From assembly GCF_025200715.1 (NCBI RefSeq), contig NZ_CP104145.1, positions 406,680-470,679 on the forward strand: DNA of 64,000 bases, in the 5' to 3' direction. Position 1 is the stretch's first letter, and each line of letters begins with the position of its first letter. Position numbers and translations under genes: made by a program. This document shows, piece after piece, positions 54,839-64,000 of the stretch. Below the pieces are notes generated by a model. That model saw nothing but the letters and a program-made list of their open reading frames with translations, was not told the origin of the DNA and made no database searches. This DNA comes from Rhizobium sullae (GTDB lineage Bacteria > Pseudomonadota > Alphaproteobacteria > Rhizobiales > Rhizobiaceae).

Positions 54839-55279
54839 TCAGTTGCGCTGCATGACCGAAAGCGGACTAGCCGGCACAGCACCCGCCGCAGTCGTCGTAT
54901 AAGCACGGCTAAGGGCGATCGAAGGCGTCGAAAGCCGCGCCAGCACCTGCCCGTCAAAACCATCAATTGCATAGGCAAGCTCGACCGGTTTGATGTCCTT
55001 GGCGACTTTGCCGTCCGTGATCACCGTGTAGCCCCACCCCTTCAGGGCCGCCTCGAGGGCTGTCGCGAACTCGGATATGTCCTTGTCCATCTTGATCGTC
55101 GTCGCAGTACCGGCCGGGCCGATCTGCTCGGCGAGCCGGCTTGCCATGTCGCCGGCAATGGCGCTTGCGGCCGGCCCGGTGACGGCTACAGGCGTTGAGC
55201 TGGTGGTCATTGCATCGTCAGAAGTTTGGCAACCGGTAAGCAATGCCGCGGCGATGACAAACGGGAGAAGCTTCCGCAT
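54839..55279 (-). CDS. trbH: Conjugal transfer lipoprotein TrbH
   Basis: The 146-residue product has a lipoprotein signal with lipobox LLTGC (Cys17) and a C-terminal domain containing GWGYTVITDGKVAKDIKPVE. It is the outer-membrane-associated TrbH of Ti/RP4 systems. It lies 3 bp after trbG and 11 bp before trbI. Its small periplasmic domain may act like VirB7. Confidence 0.92.
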   Translation of the reverse strand: MRKLLPFVIAAALLTGCQTSDDAMTTSSTPVAVTGPAASAIAGDMASRLAEQIGPAGTATTIKMDKDISEFATALEAALKGWGYTVITDGKVAKDIKPVELAYAIDGFDGQVLARLSTPSIALSRAYTTTAAGAVPASPLSVMQRN

Positions 55280-55282
55280 CGT

Positions 55283-56095
55283 TCAACCTCCCCGCCGGAT
55301 GGTGATCTTCTGTTGCCGCCAACCCACCCCGGAAACGAGGATCGCCTTGTCGACCGCATAGTCGACGATCATCATGTCGTTCTTCATACGGTAGTTGACG
55401 ATGCGGTTTTGGCCGCCGGAGACGACGAACAGCACCGGCGCATCCTGACCGGAGATCGACTTCGAAAACTGGATGTAGGTCTTCACCCCGTCCGAATAGA
55501 CCCGCTTCGGCTTCCACGATGCGCCGCCGCTGATCGAATAGGAGAAGTTCAGCTTATCCGGCGCCGTGCCGGGAATGCCGCCGGTCTCGAGGCGGGCATT
55601 GATGTCGGCGAGCTTGGTCGATACGTCCTCCGGATATTCGAAACCCACGCGCGCCATGTACTGGCTCGGATGGGACTTGAGCTGGATATGATAGGTTCGC
55701 CGGGAGGTCGTGACGACCATCGAGGTGAGAAGGCCCGGTTCGGACGGCTTGACGATCAGATGTATCGCCTGCCCACCTGCCGCCCCGGAGGAAGCAGGCT
55801 CCACCTTCCAGCGCACGGTGTCACCGACGAGGACATCGCGAACAACCTCGCCGCCCTGCAACTCAATATCGCAAACCTGCAGCGGCGAACAGACGACGGA
55901 GGGCTGCGTTTCGCCGAACAGGAAAATGACCTTCCCATCCGGCCCTTTCGTGACGAGACCCGGCGTGCCGCGCCATTTGCCCGAAAGGTTTGTGCCCTTC
56001 ACCTCGTTCGTCGTCATGCTCTGCGCCTGCGCGCCGACCACAAAGACGAGGCCGGCCATGCAGCCGATCGCTGCGAATAATCCTGTTCTTTGCAT
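55283..56095 (-). CDS. trbG: Conjugal transfer protein TrbG (VirB9-like)
   Basis: The 270-residue product has a signal peptide (residues 1-24, ending AQA) and the VirB9 domain: [60 protein letters not shown] and [17 protein letters not shown]. It forms part of the outer-membrane core complex with TrbH and TrbI. Confidence 0.94.
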   Translation of the reverse strand: MQRTGLFAAIGCMAGLVFVVGAQAQSMTTNEVKGTNLSGKWRGTPGLVTKGPDGKVIFLFGETQPSVVCSPLQVCDIELQGGEVVRDVLVGDTVRWKVEPASSGAAGGQAIHLIVKPSEPGLLTSMVVTTSRRTYHIQLKSHPSQYMARVGFEYPEDVSTKLADINARLETGGIPGTAPDKLNFSYSISGGASWKPKRVYSDGVKTYIQFSKSISGQDAPVLFVVSGGQNRIVNYRMKNDMMIVDYAVDKAILVSGVGWRQQKITIRRGG

Positions 56096-56111
56096 GTGAG
56101 TACCCCTGCCC

Positions 56112-56774
56112 TTAAAGCTGCGCCGTCCAGTCGAAATCCCGGACGTAGAGGCCGATTGGATTGAGGCGGATGATCGCCTCGTCCTGCGGCGTGGTCAGCG
56201 TCACCGTCGCGATCCCGCGGAACCGGCGCGTCCCCGTTTCCTTGCCTTTCCGATCCCTCTCGTACTCGGTCCAGTCGATCTGGTAGGTCTCGTTCGACAG
56301 CGCCACGATGTTGTTGACCTCGATGGCGACCGTCGATGTCTTCGCCTTCTCGAATGGCGAATTGCCGCGGAACCAGGCGTTGATCTTCTGGGTCGACGGA
56401 TCTGAGGTTCGCAGCAGCGCGTAGGTCCGGTCGATATATTGCTTCTGCACGACGGCATCCGGCGTGATCGAACGGAAGCTGGTGACGAAGTTGCCGAGCG
56501 TCGCGCGCACCACGCGGGCATCCGCATATTCGATCTGCTCGGGAAAGCCGGCCGTGACCGCGGTTCCGAGCTTGTCGACCTCGACAACATAGGGCACCAG
56601 CTTGACCTGGGTGCTGAGATACATCGCATAGCCGAAGCCGATGACCGCCATGGTCAGCCCAAGGATGCCGACGATGCGCCATGCGGCCGCAGCCTGAACA
56701 TGGGAGCCATAACGTTCGGACCATTCCTGGCGGGCGGCAAGATACGGATTTTCTGGGGCGCGGTTCGCGGCCAT
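56112..56774 (-). CDS. trbF: Conjugal transfer protein TrbF (VirB8-like)
   Basis: The 220-residue product has a short cytosolic N-terminus, one membrane helix (about residues 33-55) and a VirB8-type periplasmic domain ([50 protein letters not shown] strands, [14 protein letters not shown]). It is an inner-membrane scaffold of the channel. Intact, normal length. Confidence 0.93.
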   Translation of the reverse strand: MAANRAPENPYLAARQEWSERYGSHVQAAAAWRIVGILGLTMAVIGFGYAMYLSTQVKLVPYVVEVDKLGTAVTAGFPEQIEYADARVVRATLGNFVTSFRSITPDAVVQKQYIDRTYALLRTSDPSTQKINAWFRGNSPFEKAKTSTVAIEVNNIVALSNETYQIDWTEYERDRKGKETGTRRFRGIATVTLTTPQDEAIIRLNPIGLYVRDFDWTAQL

Positions 56775-56794
56775 TTATACTTCCCTTGTCTCGA

Positions 56795-57970
56795 TTATGG
56801 TTTGTCGTTGCGTTCGGGATGAGGCTTCGGTCCGCTATGACCGCTCCGCTGTTCATCGAGCTTGGCGTTCGCCAGACCGAGGATTGAACCCGCATAGGCG
56901 CCGGGAGACCCGATCGCCTTATCCTTTGCGGCCGATCCCGTCGCTTGCGCGCCTGAACTGACGCCCGCACCGATGCCACGAAGAGCGGCACCTGCGACCG
57001 AGGAACCCGCGGCGCGGGCGGCTTGAGCCGCTGCAAAGCCCGCGCCGGCGGCGCCAGCGGCAAGGAAGCCCGCCCCGGCTGCGAAAGACGCCGCTTGCCC
57101 GCCGTGGCGGATCGCTTCCATTCCGCCGGAAACCGATGCGCCCTGGACAACGCCCTGCATGATGCTCGGGACATACATGGCGATGATGAAGACAACGACG
57201 GCGATACCTGCGATTGCAAGTGCGGTTTGAAACTGGTCGCCGATATCGGGCTGGTTGGCGAGGCCAATCAGCACTTCGGAGCCGATGCGCGAGATCATGA
57301 CGAGCGCCATGAGCTTCATCCCGACCGAGAAAGCGTAGATCAGATACCGGACTGCGAAATCCCTGGTGTAGGACGAACCGCCGAGGCCGAGCATAATCAT
57401 GCCGGCGAGGAGCCCGATATACATTTCGACCATCACGGAGACGAAGATCGCGGCAACCAGCGAAAAGGCGATGACGGTGACGACCATCGCAAACGCTGCC
57501 GAGATTGCCAGTGCGTTATCCTCGAAGAGGCCGAACTGAACCCTTTCCGACATCTTGGTTGCTACAGCCAATCCGGCATTGAAGACATCAGCGGGTGAGG
57601 CTGTGCCGCCATCTGCGCCCAGCTGGAAGAGGCTGTCGACGACCGCCTTGGCGAAGGTCGGACCCTGCGCCAGAACGAAGGCGAAGAAGCCAACGAACAT
57701 GATCCGCCGCACAAGTTCGGCGAACCAGCTGTCAAGAGAAGCAGCCTGGAGTGCCAGCCAGACTGCCGCGATACCGATTTCGATCGTTGCCAGGATCCAG
57801 AAGAGAGACTTGGCGGCGTCCATGACAGTGGTTTCCCACCCTTTTGCCGCAGTAGTAACCTGGTTCTGAAGCGCCGTCAGGACGGAGCCTTCCTGTGCAA
57901 GTGCTGGCTGAGCCGCCGCCGTGACGATGACGGCGAGCAGCATTGCGGCGCGCAATTGCCGAAGCGACAT
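56795..57970 (-). CDS. trbL: Conjugal transfer protein TrbL (VirB6-like)
   Basis: GAGG lies 6 bases before the ATG at 57970, which is preferred to one 15 bases upstream. The 391-residue product has a signal/first helix (residues 1-25), about six more membrane helices (to about 290) and an Ala/Gly-rich, mostly uncharged C-terminal tail (FAAGAGFLAAGAAGAGFAAA). It is the polytopic inner-membrane channel protein. It follows trbK by 8 bp. Confidence 0.93.
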   Translation of the reverse strand: MSLRQLRAAMLLAVIVTAAAQPALAQEGSVLTALQNQVTTAAKGWETTVMDAAKSLFWILATIEIGIAAVWLALQAASLDSWFAELVRRIMFVGFFAFVLAQGPTFAKAVVDSLFQLGADGGTASPADVFNAGLAVATKMSERVQFGLFEDNALAISAAFAMVVTVIAFSLVAAIFVSVMVEMYIGLLAGMIMLGLGGSSYTRDFAVRYLIYAFSVGMKLMALVMISRIGSEVLIGLANQPDIGDQFQTALAIAGIAVVVFIIAMYVPSIMQGVVQGASVSGGMEAIRHGGQAASFAAGAGFLAAGAAGAGFAAAQAARAAGSSVAGAALRGIGAGVSSGAQATGSAAKDKAIGSPGAYAGSILGLANAKLDEQRSGHSGPKPHPERNDKP

Positions 57971-57978
57971 TGTGTTCC

Positions 57979-58152
57979 TCACCATTCTGGCTTCAACTTC
58001 TTCCCACCGGATGTCGGGAACTCCTTGGTCGCACCAAAGAACTCTTCCCGCCGTTCCTGGGCGGCTTGCTTTTCGGAAATGAGGAACCACACGCCTGCGG
58101 CTCCAACCGCGAATATTGCGGCAATGGCAATCAGGATGGCTTTCGTTCTCAC
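57979..58152 (-). CDS. trbK: Entry-exclusion protein TrbK
   Basis: A GTG start overlaps the trbJ stop by 4 nt. The 57-residue product begins MRTKAILIAIAAIFAVGAAG with one hydrophobic segment and a charged remainder ending SGGKKLKPEW. Position between trbJ and trbL and size identify it as TrbK. No lipobox cysteine is present, unlike the RP4 protein, so it is probably anchored by its N-terminal helix. Confidence 0.85.
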   Translation of the reverse strand: MRTKAILIAIAAIFAVGAAGVWFLISEKQAAQERREEFFGATKEFPTSGGKKLKPEW

Positions 58153-58952
58153 CACTCTATCCCCATCTTCTGGCCTCCGGACGTGGAGGGGGCGATGGCG
58201 TTGAAGAACTTTTCCCGTCGCGCTTGCGCCAGGTCCTTGTCGGTCTGTTCGGTCTGGAGCCAAGTTCCCATCATCGTTATTTGCTGGGAAACGAGACCGC
58301 GCAGCTTCTGCATCTGCGCAACTTGCTGAGCCGCGATTTCGTGTCCGACCTGCAGGGCCTTCATCTGGCCGTCAGCCGTCTCGGACATCGACCGCAACGA
58401 GAACATCGTATCCTCTTCGCTATCGAGCTGGTCGGCCGTGAGGCTCGCCGCCTTCAGCGTGCCGGCGATCGTGTCGCGGTTCGTGTCCGACCAGGTTTGG
58501 TATGTCGAGGAGAAGCTCTCGGCATTCGGAAGATTGCTTTTGAGGTCGGCATAACTCTTGAACCTCTGCTGGAGCACGTCGTCCGCGTTCCCCATCGAAA
58601 ACGAAATGCTCTGGCCCTGATCTACGATGCTTCGGAGTTGATTGAGGTCGCTTTCGACCTGTCCCCAGACGTGGCTCGGAAGCTGCGCAGTATTCTGCAG
58701 CATGTTCTCGTAGATCTTCAGCTGGTTCTGGATCTGCTCGGCGAGCTGGTTGATCTGCGTGATCTGGTTCTGGATCTGCTCACCGGACTTTCCGACTAGC
58801 GAAATCAGCTCGCCGTTGTTGAGAACTTGCGTCCATTCAGTTGCAGCACCCGCGGCCGTGCCGGCATGGGTCGGTGCCACGGCGCCCATCGTCAGAGCGA
58901 CGGCCGCCAGGCCGGCGGACCATTTATTCGAAGTTGAGCAGCGATGCGGCAT
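58149..58952 (-). CDS. trbJ: Conjugal transfer protein TrbJ (VirB5-like)
   Basis: The start at 58952 overlaps trbE by 29 nt. The 267-residue product has a signal peptide (about residues 1-30, ending THA) and is otherwise helical, rich in Gln and Asn (IQNQITQINQLAEQIQNQLK), as expected for the VirB5-like pilus-tip component. Its C-terminus SGGQKMGIEW closely resembles the TrbK C-terminus SGGKKLKPEW. Intact. Confidence 0.93.
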   Translation of the reverse strand: MPHRCSTSNKWSAGLAAVALTMGAVAPTHAGTAAGAATEWTQVLNNGELISLVGKSGEQIQNQITQINQLAEQIQNQLKIYENMLQNTAQLPSHVWGQVESDLNQLRSIVDQGQSISFSMGNADDVLQQRFKSYADLKSNLPNAESFSSTYQTWSDTNRDTIAGTLKAASLTADQLDSEEDTMFSLRSMSETADGQMKALQVGHEIAAQQVAQMQKLRGLVSQQITMMGTWLQTEQTDKDLAQARREKFFNAIAPSTSGGQKMGIEW

Positions 58953-61380
58953 CGTGGACTCCTCTCGTCTGTAGCCAATGGATCGGCCAGTCGAAGCCAT
59001 GTTCGGATCTGAGCGCGCGGATCCTCTTGAGATCATCCTTGCCGGACGCGCCGACGAAGCTGAGTGCTGCGGGGCCGAGTGACATGTCGAAGAGACGCCG
59101 GCCTTCGGGCGTGGCGACGTAGTATTCGCGCTTGGGGATCGAGTTGGAGACGATCTCGATCTGACGTTCGTTGAAACCGATCCGCTCGTAGAATTCCCGC
59201 GTCCCTGGCTCACGGGCGGCGACGTTTGGAAGGCAAATCTTGGTTGGGCAGGATTCCTTCAGTACGTCGATAATCCCGGACCGTTCGGCATCCGAGATCG
59301 ACTGGGTGGCGAGGACGACTGCGCAATTCGCCTTGCGCAGTACCTTCAACCATTCTCGAATCTTGCTGCGAAAGACAGGATGGCCGAGCATCAGCCAGGC
59401 CTCGTCGAGGACGATCAGGCTCGGTGACCCATCCAGACGCTTCTCGATTCGGCGGAACAGGTAGGTCAGCACTGGCACGAGATTGCGCTCACCCATGTTC
59501 ATGAGCTGCTCAATCTCGAACGTCTGGAAGGCACCAAGCGACAGGCCATCCTCCTCTGCGTCGAGCAGCAGCCCCATCGGCCCATCGACGGTATAGTGAT
59601 GGAGCGCATCCTTGATCTCGCGCATCTGCACGCCGCTCACGAAATCCGAAAGCGAGCGACCGGCCGCGCTGGCCATCAGGCCAACCTGACGGGAGATTGC
59701 GTTGCGATGGTCGGGCGTGATGGTGACACGCTGCAGGCCGACCAGCATCTCGATCCATTCCGTCGCCCAGGCCCGATCAGCGTCGCTTTTAAGGTCGGAC
59801 AAAGGGCAGAAGGCCAGCGCCCTCCCCTCTCCCGCGTTGTCGCCGCCGATCTCATAGTGATCACCGCCCGCGGCAAGCGTCAGTGGCAGAAGCGAGCTTC
59901 CCTTGTCGAACGCAAAGATCTGCGCGCTTTCGTATCGGCGAAACTGTGCAGCGATCAGCGCCAGGAGTGTCGACTTGCCGGAACCGGTCGGACCGAAGAT
60001 CAGCGTGTGGCCGACATCATCGACATGCAGGTTGAGCCGGAACGGTGTCGAGCCGCTCGCAACCTGCATCAGCGGCGGCGAGTTCGGTGGGTAGAACGGG
60101 CATGGCGCGACGGTGTTTCCCGACCAGACCGAGTTGAGTGGGATCAGATCGGCGAGATTGCTGGTGTTGATCAGTGGCTCGCGAATGTTGCAATACCAGT
60201 TGCCCGGCAGACTGCCGAGAAAGGCGTCGGTGGCGTTGAGCGTTTCGATCCGCGCCCCAAAGCCCTCTGCCTGGATCAGCCGGCGGATTGCCTCCGCCTT
60301 CTCCTGCAGCGCTTCGCGATCGTGATCAAACAGCACGACGACCGGCGTGTAATAGCCATAGGCAACCAGCTGCGACGAAGCCTGCGCAATAGCATCCTCG
60401 GTCTCGGTCACCATCGTCATCGCGTCTTGGTCAAACGATCTGCTCTGCGTCTGAAACAGCTGGTCGAAGAATGGCCGGACCTTCTGTTGCCATTTCTTGC
60501 GGGTGCGTTCGAGCTTCTGTCGCGCTTCCTCGGCATCGAGAAAGATGAAGCGCGATGACCACCGATAGGTGAGCGGCATCAGGTCAAGGCTGTTCAGAAT
60601 GCCCGGCCAGCTTTCGGCCGGGAGGCCGTCGATCGCCACCACACCAAGGAACCGGCTCTCGATCTTCGGCGTCAGTCCGTGCTCAAGCTCGGCAGTCGCG
60701 ATCCAATCGAGATACATGGGAACATCCGGAAGCCGGATCGGATGGCTCTCGCCGGTGATGCAGAAGCGGACGAACTGAAGCAGCTCGTCATAGCGGGCAA
60801 TCCGCTCCCCTCCCCTCTCGACGGTTTCGCGGGTTTCCATTCGCCGGACCGATAGCGTGTTCGCAAAATACTGCTCGATCTCTCGGACGGCGTTCTTAAA
60901 AATGAAGAGCACCGTGTCCGCATAGGACTTCTTGCGGCTTTCCTCGTCCGAGTAGATATATTTGCTGAGCGCGGTCGTTTTGGACTCGAGCGGCCGGTAG
61001 GTCAGGATCAGTGCGTGCTTGCTCTCGAAATGTCCCTGTTCGCGTGCGAAATGCGCCCGGCGCTCGGCATCGATCGCGCGGGTGACCGGGTCGGGAAAAT
61101 GGCAACGGTCTTCTGAGGGATAGTCGACCGTCGGAATGCGGATGGCCTCAACCTGGATCATCCAGCCGCTTCCAAGTCGCGACAGGATCGCATTGATCTG
61201 CCTCGACAGCTCATTGCGTTCGAGGTCAGTCGCACTTTCGGAATCCGGGCCGGCAAAGTACCAGCCGGCCATCAGGCTTCCATCCTTCAACAGGAGGACA
61301 CCATTGTCGACGAGGCCGGCGTATGGAACGAGATCGGCGAAGGATGGGCCCGTGGCCCGGAAGCGTTTGAGAGCTACCAC
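58924..61380 (-). CDS. trbE: Conjugal transfer ATPase TrbE (VirB4-like)
   Basis: The 818-residue product, from a GTG start, is a full VirB4-family ATPase: N-terminal CagE/TrbE domain (residues about 30-400), Walker A GPTGSGKS at 463-470 and Walker B SLIVLDEAWLMLGHPVF near residue 660, followed by VVLATQSISDAERSG. It energises channel assembly and substrate transfer. It follows trbD by 10 bp. No break in the frame. Confidence 0.95.
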   Translation of the reverse strand: MVALKRFRATGPSFADLVPYAGLVDNGVLLLKDGSLMAGWYFAGPDSESATDLERNELSRQINAILSRLGSGWMIQVEAIRIPTVDYPSEDRCHFPDPVTRAIDAERRAHFAREQGHFESKHALILTYRPLESKTTALSKYIYSDEESRKKSYADTVLFIFKNAVREIEQYFANTLSVRRMETRETVERGGERIARYDELLQFVRFCITGESHPIRLPDVPMYLDWIATAELEHGLTPKIESRFLGVVAIDGLPAESWPGILNSLDLMPLTYRWSSRFIFLDAEEARQKLERTRKKWQQKVRPFFDQLFQTQSRSFDQDAMTMVTETEDAIAQASSQLVAYGYYTPVVVLFDHDREALQEKAEAIRRLIQAEGFGARIETLNATDAFLGSLPGNWYCNIREPLINTSNLADLIPLNSVWSGNTVAPCPFYPPNSPPLMQVASGSTPFRLNLHVDDVGHTLIFGPTGSGKSTLLALIAAQFRRYESAQIFAFDKGSSLLPLTLAAGGDHYEIGGDNAGEGRALAFCPLSDLKSDADRAWATEWIEMLVGLQRVTITPDHRNAISRQVGLMASAAGRSLSDFVSGVQMREIKDALHHYTVDGPMGLLLDAEEDGLSLGAFQTFEIEQLMNMGERNLVPVLTYLFRRIEKRLDGSPSLIVLDEAWLMLGHPVFRSKIREWLKVLRKANCAVVLATQSISDAERSGIIDVLKESCPTKICLPNVAAREPGTREFYERIGFNERQIEIVSNSIPKREYYVATPEGRRLFDMSLGPAALSFVGASGKDDLKRIRALRSEHGFDWPIHWLQTRGVHDAASLLNFE

Positions 61381-61390
61381 GGCCGTCTCC

Positions 61391-61690
61391 TCAGTACCGC
61401 CGCCACGGCGAGGTGGTCGCCTTATAGGTCGGCTTGTAGGAAATGTGCCGCACGTAGACCTGCCGCATGAGCGGATCGGACTTCGCCATCATCCTGAGCG
61501 CCCCGACGATCACGATCCAGACAGCAACACCGAAGAGCGCTGAATAGACCGTGAGCACCACGAAGATCAGGATTACGGCCGCAAGACCGGTGATCAGCAC
61601 CAGCTCCCGGTCGGCGCCCATCAGGAGATTCGGGCGAGACAGAGCGCGGTGGATGCGGTTGCATCGCAGGCCGGATAGGGAGTCAGCCAT
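61391..61690 (-). CDS. trbD: Conjugal transfer protein TrbD (VirB3-like)
   Basis: The 99-residue product has the VirB3-like arrangement with a paired hydrophobic segment ([40 protein letters not shown]) and the conserved tail [16 protein letters not shown]. It overlaps trbC by 8 nt. Small inner-membrane channel component. Confidence 0.93.
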   Translation of the reverse strand: MADSLSGLRCNRIHRALSRPNLLMGADRELVLITGLAAVILIFVVLTVYSALFGVAVWIVIVGALRMMAKSDPLMRQVYVRHISYKPTYKATTSPWRRY

Positions 61691-62066
61691 GAGCCCCCTC
61701 CCCTTCTCCGTTCGAACCGATCGACGTGAGCTGCTCGTCCGTCAGACCGATCGACGCGCCGGTTGCGCCGAACAGGCCGACTATGGTGGTGGCGCCAAGC
61801 AGGATGCCGGCGACGAGAACGACGTAGACAAGTCGCCGTGCGAAGTCGTTCAGTTCCCCGCCAAAGATCAGCATCCCACCGGCAATGGCGACGGCCGCAA
61901 GCGCGATGTAACCGGCAACCGGGCCAGTGATCGATTCCTGAATTTGCTCGAGCGGTCCCTCCCACGGAAGGCTGCCGCCGGAACTGGCCATCGCCGGCGC
62001 AACAGATGCGAAAAGGCTCGGCACTGCACTGAGTGCGATGGCGATGAGTGCATATTCACGCGACAT
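61683..62066 (-). CDS. trbC: Conjugal pilin TrbC (VirB2-like)
   Basis: The 127-residue prepilin has a long signal peptide (to about residue 27, APAMA) and two hydrophobic segments ([40 protein letters not shown]) separated by a short polar loop. It should be cleaved and cyclised, with TraF as protease. It overlaps trbB by 11 nt. Confidence 0.93.
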   Translation of the reverse strand: MSREYALIAIALSAVPSLFASVAPAMASSGGSLPWEGPLEQIQESITGPVAGYIALAAVAIAGGMLIFGGELNDFARRLVYVVLVAGILLGATTIVGLFGATGASIGLTDEQLTSIGSNGEGEGAHG

Positions 62067-63033
62067 GGCGCGCCTCCTGTTCTTCCGTGAGCTGGTCGGA
62101 CTCGATCTCGTACTGGCCGCCCGCGAACCGCTCGACGTGGATCACATCTCGAACACGCCGCCCGCGCTGCGTCCGCTCGATCGAGATGACCAGGTCGACG
62201 GCCTCCCCGATCACCTCATGCATCGGTTGCTGGCTCGCTTCGGCGGTCAGTTGTTCGAGGCGACGCAGCGCCGACATGGCGGTGTTCGAGTGGATGGTCG
62301 CCACCCCGCCCGGATGGCCGGTGTTCCAGGCCTTGAGCAATGTAAGGGCGGCGCCGTCGCGGACTTCACCAACGACGATCCGATCGGGACGCAACCGCAT
62401 GGTGCTCTTGAGAAGCCGCGCCATGTCGATCGTATCGCTGGTGTGCAGGAGAACGGCGTTCTCTGCCGCGCACTGAATTTCCGCGGTGTCTTCAAGAATA
62501 ACGAGGCGATCCTCCGGCGTCGATTTGACGATCTCGGCGATGACGGCGTTCGCAAGCGTCGTCTTGCCCGAACCGGTCCCCCCGGAAATGATGATGTTGA
62601 GCCTGGAGGAAATTGCGCTGCGGATCGTCGAGGCCTGAGATTCGGTCATCACGTCTGCACGGACATAGTCCCCGAGCGGAATGAGGCGGGAGGCGCGGCG
62701 CCGAATGGTAAAGGCAGGTCTGGCGACGACGGGAGGCAACAGACCCTCGAAGCGGTGGCCGCCGATTGGCAACTCGCCGGAGACGATCGGCTGTTCCGTG
62801 TCGACCTCGGACTGGAGCGCATGCGCCACGGTTCCGATCACCATTTCTGCAGTAGCAGAGGACATTTCTCCGGCGGGCGCGATGCCGTGGCCGAGCCGTT
62901 CGATGAACAGCTTCCCGTCCGGATTGAGCATGATTTCGACGACATTCGCGTCGTCCAGAGCAACGCAGAGCTGATCGCCGAGCGCCTCCTGAAGTTTGCG
63001 GACAAGCCGGGGATGAGAGCGAAGCTGGTTCAC
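62056..63033 (-). CDS. trbB: Conjugal transfer ATPase TrbB (VirB11-like)
   Basis: An AAGGAGAAACCC site precedes a GTG start. The 325-residue product is a VirB11-type hexameric ATPase with Walker A GGTGSGKT at 151-158, [15 protein letters not shown], a Walker B region in [14 protein letters not shown] and the His box ([13 protein letters not shown]). It powers pilus assembly and transfer. It follows traI by 19 bp. Confidence 0.95.
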   Translation of the reverse strand: MNQLRSHPRLVRKLQEALGDQLCVALDDANVVEIMLNPDGKLFIERLGHGIAPAGEMSSATAEMVIGTVAHALQSEVDTEQPIVSGELPIGGHRFEGLLPPVVARPAFTIRRRASRLIPLGDYVRADVMTESQASTIRSAISSRLNIIISGGTGSGKTTLANAVIAEIVKSTPEDRLVILEDTAEIQCAAENAVLLHTSDTIDMARLLKSTMRLRPDRIVVGEVRDGAALTLLKAWNTGHPGGVATIHSNTAMSALRRLEQLTAEASQQPMHEVIGEAVDLVISIERTQRGRRVRDVIHVERFAGGQYEIESDQLTEEQEARHVA

Positions 63034-63052
63034 GGGTTTCTCCTTACGCTGC

Positions 63053-63667
63053 CTAGCTGATAGGGAAGAGTTCAGAACGGTAGTTGGAAGGGCGGAGCCT
63101 TTGGAATGCGTCCGCATTCGCGGGCAGCGTGCCCGCTACGGCCATCGTCACGCCGATCTTCCTGGGCTCGCCCAAACGATGCAGCGGCCACCCAACGCGA
63201 GCTAGAATCCGCTCGAACCGGAGATCGGTGACCGTGACAATCTCGGTGTAGCCATTCGCCATGCACCATTCGATGATGCCGGCGAACATGGTCAGCGTCG
63301 CCTCATGGACTGAGCCGCCTCCCCTTCCATCCACGAGGCTTGTATCAACGCAGAAGCGTGAACTCTCGATCATGAAACAATGGGCCTTCAATCCCTCCTT
63401 CGGGAGAAGCGAGGAGAAGACGTCCGACACCATGGTTGGGCCAAGTGCTGGAAGGAGCCTGGCGCATCCTACCACCTGGTCGCTGTCCGACACGGCAATG
63501 ATGTAAGTTGGCTGAAGTGCATCGAACGCGTCTTCTTCCCGGCCGTCGAATACATCGACTTCCCAACCGAGCCGATCGGAAAATACCTGAGCTCGAAGTT
63601 TGTGATGTGCTTCGAGAAGTTGTGGTTCCGGTATGCCCTGTCGTGCCGAAATCGCGACTACCCGCAT
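63053..63667 (-). CDS. traI: Acyl-homoserine-lactone synthase TraI (LuxI family)
   Basis: The 204-residue product has the LuxI signature residues: LRAQVFSDRLGWEVDVFDGR followed by EEDAFDALQPTYI, and VVGCARLLPALGPTMV. It makes the acyl-homoserine lactone bound by TraR, from SAM and an acyl carrier protein. It is the first gene of the traI-trb operon; two dyads resembling the oriT-region box lie upstream, suggesting positive feedback by TraR. Confidence 0.94.
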   Translation of the reverse strand: MRVVAISARQGIPEPQLLEAHHKLRAQVFSDRLGWEVDVFDGREEDAFDALQPTYIIAVSDSDQVVGCARLLPALGPTMVSDVFSSLLPKEGLKAHCFMIESSRFCVDTSLVDGRGGGSVHEATLTMFAGIIEWCMANGYTEIVTVTDLRFERILARVGWPLHRLGEPRKIGVTMAVAGTLPANADAFQRLRPSNYRSELFPIS

Positions 63668-63725
63668 GTTTTTCTCCGTCGTTTAGGTCTGCGGGAAATG
63701 AGCACGGATCAGAATCGCTGGGCAG

Positions 63726-63741
63726 TTGTAGAATCCGACAA
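63726..63741. promoter_or_regulatory. Candidate TraR box close to traI
   Basis: TTGTAGAATCCGACAA is a 16-bp imperfect dyad (TTGT...ACAA) 59 bp upstream of the traI start. It resembles the sites at 63813 and 43519 but has one extra base in the spacer. Likely placed for traI activation if functional. Confidence 0.4.
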
Positions 63742-63812
63742 GGTAGCTGGAGGTGAATCGGGCGCTGCGATGTGGAAGGGATTACTGAGGTCGCCCGATG
63801 GCTAGCTTGGAT

Positions 63813-63827
63813 TTGTAGGATTCACAG
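63813..63827. promoter_or_regulatory. Candidate TraR box in traI-repA region
   Basis: TTGTAGGATTCACAG is the exact inverse of the 15-bp site at 43519 beside oriT, and the flanking bases also match. It lies 146 bp upstream of traI and on the repA side, so it could serve repA, traI or both, as tra boxes do in Ti plasmids. Confidence 0.55.
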
Positions 63828-63934
63828 GAGAACAATTCGGGATCTAGAAGCCGGGTGTGTTTGGCTAACCCTCAGAGTGGTAATACAAAAAGCCGAAAAG
63901 CCACTTGTGGGTTCGCTCAGGAATTTGGGTTTCG

Positions 63935-63950
63935 TTAACCTTTTGTTAAC
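63935..63950. promoter_or_regulatory. CtrA-type binding site upstream of presumed repA
   Basis: TTAA-CCTTTTG-TTAAC fits the full CtrA consensus TTAA-N7-TTAA(C). It lies in the AT-richer end of the window, pointing to a gene beyond the right edge that by synteny should be repA. CtrA control of repABC promoters is plausible in Rhizobiales; here it is inferred. Confidence 0.5.
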
Positions 63951-64000
63951 CCTAAACTTCTGGACCGGTCGAGAGAATCGTGTTCTATCTTTGGCGGGCA

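Noticed and set aside
59596..60558. A 320-codon plus-strand frame inside trbE
   Set aside because: Antisense shadow of the VirB4-like ATPase gene.

Overview
The window reads as a piece of a large conjugative plasmid from an alphaproteobacterium of the order Rhizobiales, most likely family Rhizobiaceae (Rhizobium, Agrobacterium, Sinorhizobium and relatives). The main reason is the right third, which carries a complete quorum-sensing-controlled transfer system of the Ti/pNGR234a class I type: traI-trbBCDEJKLFGHI, traR, traM, traAFBH, an RSF1010-like oriT and traCDG. The sequence stops just upstream of where repA is expected. High GC, SyrB-like proteins, a DUF736 gene, IS66/IS110/IS481/IS1182/IS630 elements and many broken genes fit an accessory plasmid.

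Layout. 1-2.6 kb: debris (IS630 remnant, small hypotheticals, SyrB-like gene and fragment). 2.6-8.9 kb: a sugar/polyol catabolic block. Three Gfo/Idh/MocA oxidoreductases (one IolG-like) and an IolE-like enzyme form one leftward operon, bracketed by an RpiR-type and a LacI-type regulator. 9.1-16.2 kb: a LysR regulator divergent from an operon for uptake and breakdown of an organic acid: type III CoA-transferase, HMG-CoA-lyase-like enzyme, TRAP transporter, gamma-carbonic-anhydrase-like protein and a decayed aconitase-family hydratase. 16.3-19.1 kb and 25.7-27.4 kb: small unrelated single genes (VOC, cupin, nucleotidyltransferase, Nudix, alpha/beta hydrolase, Imm40-like immunity protein) separated by a recurrent, diverged repeat of about 60 bp. 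19.2-23.1 kb: an envelope operon (two DUF1254-type exported proteins, a membrane-fusion protein, DUF3302). 23.4-25.1 kb: a deleted IS66. 27.4-31.6 kb: IS110, IS481 and a second IS110 in tandem. 32-36 kb: DUF736, a Phd/PemK-like toxin-antitoxin pair, a frameshifted IS1182 transposase and a VOC protein. 36-40.9 kb: an island bounded by copies of a res-like sequence beside a broken serine resolvase. It holds a LysE exporter with an Lrp regulator and a histidine phosphatase/Nudix/P-loop NTPase/HAD cluster in which two genes are frameshifted. 41-63.7 kb: the transfer region. A DUF433/PIN pair, a chimeric PP2C-TPR reading frame and an XRE regulator lie between traH and traM.

How it works together. 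TraI makes the acyl-homoserine lactone, TraR activates and TraM restrains it. The Trb proteins build the mating channel, TraA nicks oriT with TraC and TraD, and TraG should couple the relaxosome to the channel. Two nearly identical dyads, one beside oriT and one upstream of traI, are candidate TraR boxes and differ from the classical Ti tra box. traG is frameshifted at its Walker B region, so self-transfer may be impaired unless this is a sequence error. A TTAA-N7-TTAA CtrA-type site lies in the presumed repA promoter. Several independent frameshifts and one in-frame stop point to decay of the accessory genes or local assembly error.
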